Shown here: one piece after another, positions 52,629-60,670 of the stretch
Position numbering within the stretch: position 1 is the first letter of the stretch
How the letters are laid out: each line of letters starts with the position of its first letter
Source of the DNA: Mycobacterium sp. M26
GTDB taxonomy: Bacteria > Actinomycetota > Actinomycetes > Mycobacteriales > Mycobacteriaceae
NCBI RefSeq assembly: GCF_001494595.1
Contig: NZ_LN929908.1
Coordinates: 1,711,716 to 1,775,715 of the forward strand
DNA: 64,000 nt
Direction: 5' to 3'
Notes under the pieces: model-generated
What the model saw: only the letters and a program-made list of their open reading frames with translations
Database searches by the model: none
What the model was told of the DNA's origin: nothing
Translations under genes and position numbers: made by a program

Positions 52629-53315
52629 TTACTCGTCGCCCTGGTCGGCACTGGCGAAACGGGGGGACTGGTCCCGGCTGTGCCAGGCCAGGGTGCCGAT
52701 GAGACCGGCCACCACGAGGGCGCCCAGCCCCAGCCACAGGGCGGCCGCGGTGAACGAGCGGGTGCTCGGGTCGGTGACCCGGGCCTGGGCGCTCATCGTC
52801 GACACCACTCCCGGCTTGAGTTTCCACTCGACGATGTCGGAGTCCACCCGGTCGCCGTTGGTGGAGGTGACCTCGCCGGGGAAGGCGACGGTGAACTGGA
52901 CGTCGGCGTCGGGGTCGCTGAGGTTGGTGAGGTCGACGCGGCCCTCGAGGATCACCAGGTTGCCTGCGCGGCGCAGCGAGATGTCCACCCCGGTGGCGTC
53001 CCGGTTCAGGTTGGCCAGCTGGGGGACCTCGGCGAAGGTCAGATCGGAGAACACCGCCTCGGAGCCGACGTAGTCGTCGGATTCGTACTTCGAGACGGCG
53101 ACTTTCTGGCTGAACGGGACGTTGAGGTCGAACTGCGGGCCCTGGTCGTCGCTGTTGCGGGCTTTGGCCGCCGCGACGATCTGGCCGGAGACGCGGTCAT
53201 CGGGGGAGACCGTGATCGAAGCGTGGACGCGGATGCAGCCGACCATCAGCGGTGCCACGACGAGCAGCAGCATCGCCAGCGCGCGGACGCGCGGGCGGTG
53301 TGATCGGTTGCGCAC
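52629..53315 (-). CDS. lppM: LppM-like lipoprotein
   Basis: The 228 aa lipoprotein precursor has a basic start (VRNRSHRPRVRALA), a hydrophobic signal and lipobox APLMVGC. A soluble beta-rich domain follows, then a C-terminal membrane helix (AAALWLGLGALVVAGLIGTLAW). It matches M. tuberculosis LppM (Rv2171), a protein linked to phagosome events and PIM binding. In a likely environmental species the role is probably general envelope lipid handling. The start at GTG 53315 was chosen since upstream codons do not match. Confidence 0.88.
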   Translation of the reverse strand: MRNRSHRPRVRALAMLLLVVAPLMVGCIRVHASITVSPDDRVSGQIVAAAKARNSDDQGPQFDLNVPFSQKVAVSKYESDDYVGSEAVFSDLTFAEVPQLANLNRDATGVDISLRRAGNLVILEGRVDLTNLSDPDADVQFTVAFPGEVTSTNGDRVDSDIVEWKLKPGVVSTMSAQARVTDPSTRSFTAAALWLGLGALVVAGLIGTLAWHSRDQSPRFASADQGDE

Positions 53316-53355
53316 GATGGGTATCGTGCCAGACCCGGCCCGGTGGCGTGCCGTC

Positions 53356-53955
53356 TCACAGGGGCAGGGCGCGTCCCAGGATTGCGAACGCCCGCGGGTC
53401 ACCGGCGAAGTGGTAGCCGCGGATCACGTCGCCGAAGCCCAGCCGGCGGTACAGCCGCCAGGCGCGGTTGGCCTCGCCGATGATCTCCGGGGTGGACAGC
53501 AGAACGTTGGCCTCGGGCCGTCCGGCCAGCAGCCGCCGCGCTAACGCCTCGCCGAGGCCGCGGCCCTGGGCCCCGGGGTGGATATGCAGCTCGGTGAGCT
53601 CGAAGTAGCTGCTCATCAGGCGGCTGATCTCCTCGGCGGGCACCCCGACCCGCTGCAGCCCGGAGACCACCTGTTGCTGCCACCACTGGTCGGGCGCCCC
53701 GCAGTAGCCGTAGGCGATTCCGAGCAACGGGGCCGCGCCCAGCTCGGTGGCGCTGGGTTCGCTACCGGCCGGGGTGTCGGTCTCGACCGCGGCGACGGCC
53801 TTCCAGCCGTGCCTGCGGGTGTGCTCCAGCCACATCGAGGCCCGTTGACCCTCGGTTCCACGCGGGTAGCGCATGGCGTCGACATACACCGTCAGCGCGT
53901 CGTGAAGACGGCGTTGCATGTCGTGGGGCGACAGATCGATGAGGAATGTCGCCAA
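53356..53955 (-). CDS. GNAT-family N-acetyltransferase (Rv2170-like)
   Basis: The 199 aa GNAT protein has the acetyl-CoA pyrophosphate-binding loop in HIHPGAQGRGLGEALARRLL (Q/RxxGxG/A). A C-terminal segment WRLYRRLGFGDVIRGYHF follows. M. tuberculosis Rv2170 is the syntenic gene. The acceptor is unknown here. The start codon is a TTG (53955) with no good ribosome binding site, so the N-terminus is uncertain. It lies 40 bp from lppM on the same strand and may be co-transcribed with it. Confidence 0.82.
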   Translation of the reverse strand: MATFLIDLSPHDMQRRLHDALTVYVDAMRYPRGTEGQRASMWLEHTRRHGWKAVAAVETDTPAGSEPSATELGAAPLLGIAYGYCGAPDQWWQQQVVSGLQRVGVPAEEISRLMSSYFELTELHIHPGAQGRGLGEALARRLLAGRPEANVLLSTPEIIGEANRAWRLYRRLGFGDVIRGYHFAGDPRAFAILGRALPL

Positions 53956-54226
53956 CGCCTCGGGGCCTTTCGTCGCGTGCGGATTGGTCGTGGTTCTCCG
54001 CCATTATCTTCGGTCCCGGTGCCGGGCTGACGCCGCGACTGGTGACGACCGGCTGACGTCCGTGCGGTGGTGGCCGAACATCCCCAGGACACAGCTACAA
54101 TCGGGTGGACCAACTAGGTGGTACAGCGCACTTTCAGCTCGTATCATGTGGTTAGTTGCCCGGCCCGTGCTGGGCAGCCATGTCTTATCGCCTGATGTGA
54201 CCCGCCGTGTCGGCAAGGAGGGACGA

Positions 54227-54634
54227 ATGCCACTCTCCGATCATGAGCAGCGCATGCTCGATCAGATCGAGAGCGCTCTCTATGCCGAGGACCCCAAATT
54301 CGCCTCGAGTGTGCGGGGCGGGAATCTGCGGGCTCCGTCGACGCGGCGCCGACTCCAGGGCGCCGGTTTGTTCGTCATCGGCTTGGCGATGCTGGTCGCC
54401 GGCGTGGCGTTCAAAGCCACGATGATCGGAAGCTTCCCGATTCTGTCGGTGCTCGGGTTCCTGGTGATGTTCGGCGGCGTGATCTTCGCGATCACCGGCC
54501 CCCGGCTTCCCGGCGGCCGCGACGGTGGCGTCGCAGGTCCGGGACCGTCCGGCTCGCGCCAGCGCCGGGTGAAGGGTTCCGGCTCGTTCACCAGCCGCAT
54601 GGAGGACCGCTTCCGGCGTCGTTTCGACGAGTGA
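54227..54634 (+). CDS. DUF3040 membrane protein (Rv2169c-like)
   Basis: The 135 aa protein starts MPLSDHEQRMLDQIESALYAEDPKFA, the DUF3040 signature, has two membrane helices (about 48-67 and 74-92) and a basic C-terminus (SRMEDRFRRRFDE). The start follows AAGGAGGGACG. Function is unknown, and the family is restricted to Actinobacteria. A strong intrinsic terminator follows, separating it from the mraZ cluster. Confidence 0.85.
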   Translation: MPLSDHEQRMLDQIESALYAEDPKFASSVRGGNLRAPSTRRRLQGAGLFVIGLAMLVAGVAFKATMIGSFPILSVLGFLVMFGGVIFAITGPRLPGGRDGGVAGPGPSGSRQRRVKGSGSFTSRMEDRFRRRFDE

Positions 54635-54648
54635 CAGCGCGTTCGCTG

Positions 54649-54680
54649 ACGGGGTAGCCAACCGGCTGCCCCGTTTTTTT
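54649..54680 (+). terminator. Intrinsic terminator with T-run upstream of mraZ
   Basis: ACGGGG (54649-54654) pairs with CCCCGT (54669-54674) and AGCC (54656-54659) with GGCT (54664-54667), with one T-G pair between. A run of seven T follows. This is a classical factor-independent terminator, unusual in mycobacteria, and it stops the DUF3040 transcript. Confidence 0.9.
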
Positions 54681-54795
54681 GTGCCGCCTACCGCCGTGGT
54701 GTCGATCTCGGCGTTCCCCACAACGCCCCACCAGGGTTTGACCTGGGCTTTCAGCATGCGCTGAGGGGGAGAGGCGAGGGTCGAATTGGTTGAGG

Positions 54796-54871
54796 GTGGG
54801 ACAAGGTGGAGGACATGCCCCAAAATGCCCCGCAATGGTGGAGCAAAGTGGGGGATTGTGGGGTATTGTGG
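54796..54871 (+). promoter_or_regulatory. Array of GTGG sites at 10-bp spacing: probable MraZ operator
   Basis: GTGG occurs at 54796 and 54806, then at 54838, 54848, 54858 and 54868, each step exactly 10 bp. Between the groups, two GCCCC sequences (54817, 54827) are also 10 bp apart. MraZ in other bacteria binds direct TGGGN repeats with 5-nt spacers just upstream of mraZ. The match in spacing and place supports autoregulation of the dcw cluster. The last site is 47 bp before the mraZ start. Confidence 0.8.
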
Positions 54872-54917
54872 CGGCTAACGGAGTGAAGGAGGCTCCGGGG
54901 CGGCAGGAGGTACGGGG

Positions 54918-55349
54918 ATGTTTCTCGGTACCTACACGCCCAAGCTCGACGACAAGGGGCGGCTGACACTGCCCGCCAAGTTCCGCGACGCGCTGGCAGG
55001 AGGGTTGATGGTCACCAAGAGCCAGGACCACAGCCTTGCGGTCTACCCGCGTACGGAATTCGAGCAGCTGGCCCGGCGGGCCGCGCAGACCTCGCGGAGC
55101 AATCCCGAGGCGCGTGCCTTCCTGCGCAACCTGGCGGCCGGCACCGACGAACAGCATCCCGACTCCCAGGGCCGGATCACCCTGTCGGCCGATCACCGCC
55201 GCTACGCGAACCTCTCCAAGGATTGCGTAGTGATCGGCGCGGTCGACTTCCTGGAAATCTGGGACGCCCAAGCCTGGCAGGACTACCAGGAGACCCACGA
55301 AGAGAACTTCTCCGCGGCCAGCGATGAAGCACTCAGCGACATCATCTGA
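54918..55349 (+). CDS. mraZ: Transcriptional regulator MraZ
   Basis: The 143 aa protein has two SpoVT/AbrB-like repeats, each with the DXXXR signature: LDDKGRLTLPAKFR at about 10-23 and DSQGRITLSADHR at about 83-95. In other bacteria it binds direct repeats upstream of itself and represses the division and cell-wall cluster. It starts at an ATG after AGGAGG. The operator-like array lies directly upstream. It overlaps the first 26 bp of rsmH. Confidence 0.95.
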   Translation: MFLGTYTPKLDDKGRLTLPAKFRDALAGGLMVTKSQDHSLAVYPRTEFEQLARRAAQTSRSNPEARAFLRNLAAGTDEQHPDSQGRITLSADHRRYANLSKDCVVIGAVDFLEIWDAQAWQDYQETHEENFSAASDEALSDII

Positions 55350-56484
55350 CCTGGCCCGTGCACCGTGGCCTCTGCCCGAACCGACCCTGACGTACTTCCC
55401 CAACGCCAGGTTCGCGATCCCGGGCAGGGACCTCGGTGCAGGGGCACCGTCTGATCTACCGGGAGGTTCCGTCGTGGTTGACACCCCCGACCACGGACAC
55501 GTCCCCGTCCTGCTGGACCGCTGCGTCGAACTCCTGGCCCCCGCGCTCACCCGCCACGCCGCCGACGGATCCGGTGCGGTGCTCGTCGACGCCACCCTGG
55601 GGGCAGGCGGGCACGCCGAACGGTTCCTCACCGAGTTTCCCGGACTGCACCTGATCGGCCTGGACCGCGACTCCACCGCGCTGGTGAACGCCGGCCGCCG
55701 GCTGGCCCCGTTCGCCGACCGCATCACCCTGGTGCACACCCGCTACGACGGAATCGTCGACGCGCTGGCCGAAGCCGGTTGCGCAGCAACCGAATCCATC
55801 GACGGCGCACTGTTCGACCTGGGTGTCTCCTCGATGCAACTCGATCAGCCCGAGCGCGGCTTCTCCTACGCCAAGGACGCACCGCTGGACATGCGGATGG
55901 ACCCCGAGGCCCCGCTGACCGCCGCGGAGATCCTCAACACCTACGACCGTGGCGAGCTCACCGACATCCTGCGCCGCTTCGGTGAGGAGAAGTTCGCCCA
56001 CCGGATCGCCGGCCTGATCGTCGAGCGCAGGCAGCGCGCCCCGCTGACCACCACCAGCGAACTGGTCGAGATCATCTACCAGGGCATCCCCGCTCCGGCC
56101 CGGCGCACCGGCGGCCACCCCGCCAAGCGCACCTTCCAGGCGCTGCGGATCGCGGTCAACGCCGAACTGGACTCACTGAGCGCAGCGTTGCCCGCTGCGC
56201 TGGCCGCGCTGCGGCCGGGCGGCCGGGTGGTGGTGATGGCCTACCAGTCGCTGGAGGACCGGATCGTCAAGACCACCTTCGCCGCTGCGACCGCGTCCCG
56301 CAGCCCGGCCGGCCTGCCCGTCGAATTGCCCGGCTATGAGCCGGAATTCACGGCGATCACCCGCGGTGCCGAGCGGGCTGACGCGCAGGAGATCGAACGT
56401 AATCCGCGTAGTGCGCCGGTGCGGCTGCGGGCCGTTGAGCGTGTCACGACCAGCAACCCGGGACGGGGAGGGAACAAGTCATGA
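55324..56484 (+). CDS. rsmH: 16S rRNA (cytosine-N4) methyltransferase RsmH
   Basis: Methylates N4 of C1402 in 16S rRNA. The 386 aa product has the SAM motif DATLGAGGHAERFL, FDLGVSSMQLD, and HPAKRTFQALRIAVNAELD near the C-terminus. The long N-terminal stretch APWPLPEPTLTYFPNARF is also seen in M. tuberculosis MraW, which supports ATG 55324 despite its overlap with mraZ. Its stop overlaps the ftsL start (ATGA). Also called mraW. Confidence 0.94.
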   Translation: MKHSATSSDLARAPWPLPEPTLTYFPNARFAIPGRDLGAGAPSDLPGGSVVVDTPDHGHVPVLLDRCVELLAPALTRHAADGSGAVLVDATLGAGGHAERFLTEFPGLHLIGLDRDSTALVNAGRRLAPFADRITLVHTRYDGIVDALAEAGCAATESIDGALFDLGVSSMQLDQPERGFSYAKDAPLDMRMDPEAPLTAAEILNTYDRGELTDILRRFGEEKFAHRIAGLIVERRQRAPLTTTSELVEIIYQGIPAPARRTGGHPAKRTFQALRIAVNAELDSLSAALPAALAALRPGGRVVVMAYQSLEDRIVKTTFAAATASRSPAGLPVELPGYEPEFTAITRGAERADAQEIERNPRSAPVRLRAVERVTTSNPGRGGNKS

Positions 56485-57476
56485 AGGTCGGGCGCAAGGC
56501 AGCCGGTCCCGCGGATCGCGACAAGAAGGCCAAGAAGGGCGGGGGTACCGCGACTCGTCGTCGTCCCAGCGAGACCGCCGCCCGCGGTGGCCGGCCCCGC
56601 GCCCTGAAGCAGGGGCCGCAGACCGCGCCGATGCCGCGGCCCGTCGAACGACCGGCCCGGCCCAAGACCACCAGTCAGGCCAAGGCCCGTGCCAAGGCCC
56701 GGAAGGCCAAGGCGCCCAAGGTTGTCCGGCCGCCATTACGCGAACGGCTGATCGCCCGGCTGGCCACCGTCGACCTGCGCCCGCAGACCTTGATGGCGAA
56801 GGTACCGTTCGTCGTCCTGGTCATCGGCTCGCTGGCGGTGGGCCTGGGCGTCACGCTGTGGCTGTCCACCGATGCCGCCCAGCGCTCCTACCAGCTGGGC
56901 ACGGCCCGGGCCACCAACGAGGCGCTCACCCAGCAGAAGGAAGCCCTCGAGCGCGACGTACTGGAAGCCGAATCCGCCCCGGCACTGGCCGAGGCCGCCC
57001 GCAATCTCGGCATGATCCCGTCCAAGGACACCGCGCACCTGGTGCAGGATCCTTCGGGGAACTGGATCGTGGTGGGTAAGCCGAAGCCGGCCGAGGGTGC
57101 CCCGCCGCCGCCGCTGAACTCCAAGCCGTACCCCTGGCCGGAGGAGCGCAGTGAGCCGCAGTCCCAAGTCGTCGCCGCGGACGGCCGGTGGCCGTCAGCG
57201 CGCCCAGGTGGCCAAGCAGTCATCCGAGATCGGTCATTCGGCGAAGGCGCGCCGTACCCGCCAGCCCGCCGAAACCGAATCGCGCACAGCCTCATTCGTG
57301 TTCCGCCACCGGGCCGGCAATATCGTCATCGGGGTCGCGCTGCTGATCGCCGCCGCGCAGCTGTTCAACCTGCAGGTGCCCAAGGCCGCCGGTCTGCGCG
57401 CCGAGGCCGCCAGCCAACTGAAGGTCACCGACATCGAGAAGGCGGTGCGCGGCAGCATCGTCGACCGCAACAATGA
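56481..57476 (+). CDS. ftsL: FtsL-like division protein; frame runs on into pbpB
   Basis: The 331 aa reading frame has a Lys/Arg-rich cytoplasmic N-terminus (1-105), one membrane helix (VPFVVLVIGSLAVGLGVTLWL, about 108-128), then a short coiled coil and NLGMIPSKDTAHLVQDPSGN, as in mycobacterial FtsL (Rv2164c). After APPPPLNSKPYPWPEERSE there is no stop, and the frame continues 326 bp inside pbpB. The family normally has a long Pro-rich tail and a stop close to pbpB, so the end is doubtful, perhaps from an indel or collapsed repeat. The reliable part ends near 57150. Confidence 0.75.
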   Translation: MKVGRKAAGPADRDKKAKKGGGTATRRRPSETAARGGRPRALKQGPQTAPMPRPVERPARPKTTSQAKARAKARKAKAPKVVRPPLRERLIARLATVDLRPQTLMAKVPFVVLVIGSLAVGLGVTLWLSTDAAQRSYQLGTARATNEALTQQKEALERDVLEAESAPALAEAARNLGMIPSKDTAHLVQDPSGNWIVVGKPKPAEGAPPPPLNSKPYPWPEERSEPQSQVVAADGRWPSARPGGQAVIRDRSFGEGAPYPPARRNRIAHSLIRVPPPGRQYRHRGRAADRRRAAVQPAGAQGRRSARRGRQPTEGHRHREGGARQHRRPQQ

Positions 57477-59085
57477 CAAGCTGGCCTTCACCATCGAAGC
57501 CCGGGCGCTGACCTTCCAGCCCACCAAGATTCGCAAGCAGCTCACCGAGGCCAAGCAGAAATCGCCGTCGGCGCCCGATCCGGACAAGCGCCTGATGGAG
57601 ATCGCCAAGGATGTCTCGGCCAAGCTCGACAACAAGCCCGATGCCGCAACGCTACTCAAGAAGCTGCGCAGCAACGAGACCTTCGTCTACCTGGCCCGTG
57701 CGGTCGACCCGGCCGTCGCCACGGCGATCATCAAGAAGTTCCCCGAGGTGGGCGCCGAACGTCAGGACCTGCGCCAGTATCCCGGCGGGGCGCTGGCCGC
57801 CAACATCGTCGGCGGTATCGACTGGGACGGGCACGGCCTGCTCGGCCTCGAGGATGCGATGGACTCGCAGCTGGCCGGCACCGACGGGTCCATCACCTAT
57901 GACCGCGGATCCGACGGCGTGGTGATCCCGGGCAGCTACCGCAACAAGCACGATGCCGTCGACGGTTCCACCGTGCAGCTGACCCTTGACGATGACATCC
58001 AGTTCTACGTCCAGCAGCAGGTTCAGCAGGCCAAGGATGTCTCCGGTGCCAAGAACGTCTCGGCGGTGGTGCTCGACGCCAAAACCGGTGAGGTGCTGGC
58101 GATGTCGAACGACAACACCTTCGACCCCAGCCAGGACATCGGCCGCCAGTCCGACAAGCAGATGGGCAACCTCGCCGTCACCTCGCCGTTCGAGCCCGGA
58201 TCGGTCAACAAGATCGTCACCGCCTCCTCGGTGATCGAGTACGGCCTGTCCAACCCCGACGAGGTGCTGCAGGTCCCCGGCTCCATCGACATGGGCGGCG
58301 TCACCGTCGGCGACGCCTGGGCGCACGGTGTGATGCCCTACACCACCACCGGGGTGTTCGGGAAGTCCTCCAACGTCGGCACCCTGATGCTGGCGCAGCG
58401 GGTCGGCCCCGACCGGTTCTACGACATGCTCGGCAAGTTCGGTCTCGGCCAGCGCACCGGCGTCGGCCTGCCCGGCGAGAGCTCCGGCCTGGTGCCGCCC
58501 ATCGACCAGTGGTCGGGCAGTACGTTCTCCAACCTGCCCATCGGGCAGGGCCTTTCGATGACCCTGCTGCAGATGGCGGGGATGTACCAGGCCATCGCCA
58601 ACGACGGGGTGCGGATTCCGCCGCGCATCCTCAAGGCCACCATCGCCGCCGACGGCACCCGCACCGAAGAGGCCCGGCCCAACGGCATCCGGGTGGTCTC
58701 GCCGGAGACCGCCCGCACCGTGCGCAATATGCTGCGCGCCGTCGTCCAGCGCGACCCGATGGGATACCAGCAGGGCACCGGTCCGGCCGCCTCGGTCGAC
58801 GGGTATCAGATCGCCGGGAAGACGGGCACCGCCCAGCAGATCAACCCGGCCTGCGGCTGCTACTACAGCGACGTCTACTGGATCACCTTCGCCGGCATGG
58901 CCCCGTCGGACGACCCGCGGTACGTGATCGGAATCATGATGGACAACCCGCAGCGCAATGCCGACGGCACGGCCGGGCATTCCGCTGCCCCGCTGTTCCA
59001 CAACATCGCCGCCTGGCTGCTGCAACGGGAGAACATCCCGCTGTCGGCAGACCCCGGTCCGCCGCTGACGCTGCAGGCGATGTAG
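57151..59085 (+). CDS. pbpB: Penicillin-binding protein 3 / FtsI, septal transpeptidase
   Basis: The 644 aa class B PBP has a short cytoplasmic region and a membrane anchor (AGNIVIGVALLIAAAQLFNL). A pedestal domain and the transpeptidase follow: SxxK in EPGSVNK, SxN in GKSSNVGT and KTGT in AGKTGTAQQ. It crosslinks septal peptidoglycan with FtsW and the FtsL/FtsQ complex. The GTG 57151 has a strong GGAGGAG site. The ftsL frame overlaps its first 109 codons. A hairpin follows its stop. Confidence 0.94.
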   Translation: MSRSPKSSPRTAGGRQRAQVAKQSSEIGHSAKARRTRQPAETESRTASFVFRHRAGNIVIGVALLIAAAQLFNLQVPKAAGLRAEAASQLKVTDIEKAVRGSIVDRNNDKLAFTIEARALTFQPTKIRKQLTEAKQKSPSAPDPDKRLMEIAKDVSAKLDNKPDAATLLKKLRSNETFVYLARAVDPAVATAIIKKFPEVGAERQDLRQYPGGALAANIVGGIDWDGHGLLGLEDAMDSQLAGTDGSITYDRGSDGVVIPGSYRNKHDAVDGSTVQLTLDDDIQFYVQQQVQQAKDVSGAKNVSAVVLDAKTGEVLAMSNDNTFDPSQDIGRQSDKQMGNLAVTSPFEPGSVNKIVTASSVIEYGLSNPDEVLQVPGSIDMGGVTVGDAWAHGVMPYTTTGVFGKSSNVGTLMLAQRVGPDRFYDMLGKFGLGQRTGVGLPGESSGLVPPIDQWSGSTFSNLPIGQGLSMTLLQMAGMYQAIANDGVRIPPRILKATIAADGTRTEEARPNGIRVVSPETARTVRNMLRAVVQRDPMGYQQGTGPAASVDGYQIAGKTGTAQQINPACGCYYSDVYWITFAGMAPSDDPRYVIGIMMDNPQRNADGTAGHSAAPLFHNIAAWLLQRENIPLSADPGPPLTLQAM

Positions 59086-59086
59086 T

Positions 59087-59107
59087 AGCCGGGCTACCGG
59101 CCCGGCT
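59087..59107 (+). terminator. Hairpin between pbpB and murE
   Basis: AGCCGGGC (59087-59094) pairs perfectly with GCCCGGCT (59100-59107) around a 5-base loop. It starts one base after the pbpB stop and ends 18 bp before the murE start. There is no T-run, so it may attenuate, stabilise or separate the mRNA rather than stop it. Confidence 0.5.
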
Positions 59108-59125
59108 CGGTAGGGTGTCAATCCG

Positions 59126-60670
59126 ATGACCAACCCCCTGCGGCCCCGAACGACACCGGCCTTGGCATTGCCGACGCTGGCCACCCGGATCGGCGCTGTA
59201 CCGGCTGCCGGCGGTGCGGTTCCCGACGTCCGGATCACCGGTGTCACCCTGCGCGGCCAGGAGGCCCTGCCCGGTGACGTGTTCGCCGCCCTGCCCGGAT
59301 CGTCCTCGCACGGCGCCGCCTACGCCGGCGACGCACTCGCCCGTGGCGCGGTGGCGGTGCTCACCGATGCCGACGGTCTGGCCGTCCTGCATGACAGGCT
59401 CGGCGATCCCGCCCCGGTGCCGGTGCTGGTGCACCCCAATCCGCGGACCGTCCTGGGCGAGCTGGCCTCCGCGGTGTACGGCCACCCATCGGACCGGGTC
59501 GTGGTGCTGGGCGTGACCGGGACGTCGGGCAAGACCACCACCACCCACCTGATCGAAGCCGGGTTGCGCTCGGCTGAGCGGGTCCCCGGGCTGATCGGCA
59601 CCGTCGGGGTGCGGATCGCCGGGGCCGACGTGCCCAGCGCACTGACCACACCGGAGGCACCCGCCCTGCAGGCGCTGCTGGCGGTGATGGCCGAGCACGG
59701 GGTCGACACCGCGGTGATGGAGGTGTCCAGTCACGCCCTCGAACTCGGCCGGGTGGACGGAATCCGGTTCGCCGTCGGCGGATTCACCAACCTGTCCCGC
59801 GACCACCTCGACTTCCACCCGACCATGGAGGCCTACTTCGAGGCCAAGGCCAAACTGTTTGATCCGGCCTCGCCCGTGCACGCGGCGCTGTCGGTGATCT
59901 GTGTGGACGACGATGCCGGCCGGGCGATGGCCTGGCGGGCCGCCGAGGTGGTGACGGTCAGCGCCGAGGGGCATCCGGCCGACTGGCAGGCCCAGGACAT
60001 CGTGGTGCTCGACAGCGGGATCCAGGAGTTCACCGCCCAGGATCCGGCCGGCGTGCACCATCGGCTGCGCATCCGGCTGCCCGGCCGCTACAACGTCGCC
60101 AACACGCTGCTGGCCCTGGCCATCCTCGACGCTGTCGGGGTGTCGCCCGAGCAGGCCTCGCCCGGCCTGCGGGAGGCCTCGGTGCCCGGCCGCCTGGAGG
60201 CTGTCGAACGCGGGCAGGACTTCCTGGCCGTGGTGGATTACGCGCACAAGCCGGGCGCGCTTCAGGCGGTGCTGGAGACCCTGCGCAGGCCCGGTGCCCG
60301 GCTGGCGGTGGTGTTCGGGGCCGGGGGAGACCGTGATCCGGGGAAGCGTGAGCCGATGGGACGGATCGCCGCTGAGCTGGCCGACCTCGTGGTCGTCACC
60401 GACGACAACCCGCGTGACGAGGATCCCGCGACCATCCGGGCAGCCATTCTGGCCGGCGCCGCCGCGGCCGGCACCGACGCCGAGGTCGTCGAGATCGGGG
60501 ACCGTCGCACCGCCATCGGGCACGCGGTGGCCTGGGCGCGCCGCGGCGATGTCGTGGTGATCGCGGGCAAGGGCCACGAGAAGGGCCAGACCGGCGGCGG
60601 CCAGACCCGGCCTTTCGATGACCGCGACGAACTGGCACTGGCCCTCGAATCGTTGGGAACCGCACCATGA
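59126..60670 (+). CDS. murE: UDP-MurNAc-tripeptide ligase MurE (meso-diaminopimelate adding)
   Basis: The 514 aa Mur ligase adds the third stem residue. ATP loop: GVTGTSGKTTTTH (about 132-144). The third domain has DDNPRDEDP, whose DNPR motif is typical of meso-diaminopimelate-specific enzymes, fitting mycobacterial peptidoglycan. The ATG 59126 gives MTNPLRPRTTPAL, and the stop overlaps murF (ATGA). In M. tuberculosis other genes separate pbpB and murE. They are missing here. Confidence 0.95.
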   Translation: MTNPLRPRTTPALALPTLATRIGAVPAAGGAVPDVRITGVTLRGQEALPGDVFAALPGSSSHGAAYAGDALARGAVAVLTDADGLAVLHDRLGDPAPVPVLVHPNPRTVLGELASAVYGHPSDRVVVLGVTGTSGKTTTTHLIEAGLRSAERVPGLIGTVGVRIAGADVPSALTTPEAPALQALLAVMAEHGVDTAVMEVSSHALELGRVDGIRFAVGGFTNLSRDHLDFHPTMEAYFEAKAKLFDPASPVHAALSVICVDDDAGRAMAWRAAEVVTVSAEGHPADWQAQDIVVLDSGIQEFTAQDPAGVHHRLRIRLPGRYNVANTLLALAILDAVGVSPEQASPGLREASVPGRLEAVERGQDFLAVVDYAHKPGALQAVLETLRRPGARLAVVFGAGGDRDPGKREPMGRIAAELADLVVVTDDNPRDEDPATIRAAILAGAAAAGTDAEVVEIGDRRTAIGHAVAWARRGDVVVIAGKGHEKGQTGGGQTRPFDDRDELALALESLGTAP

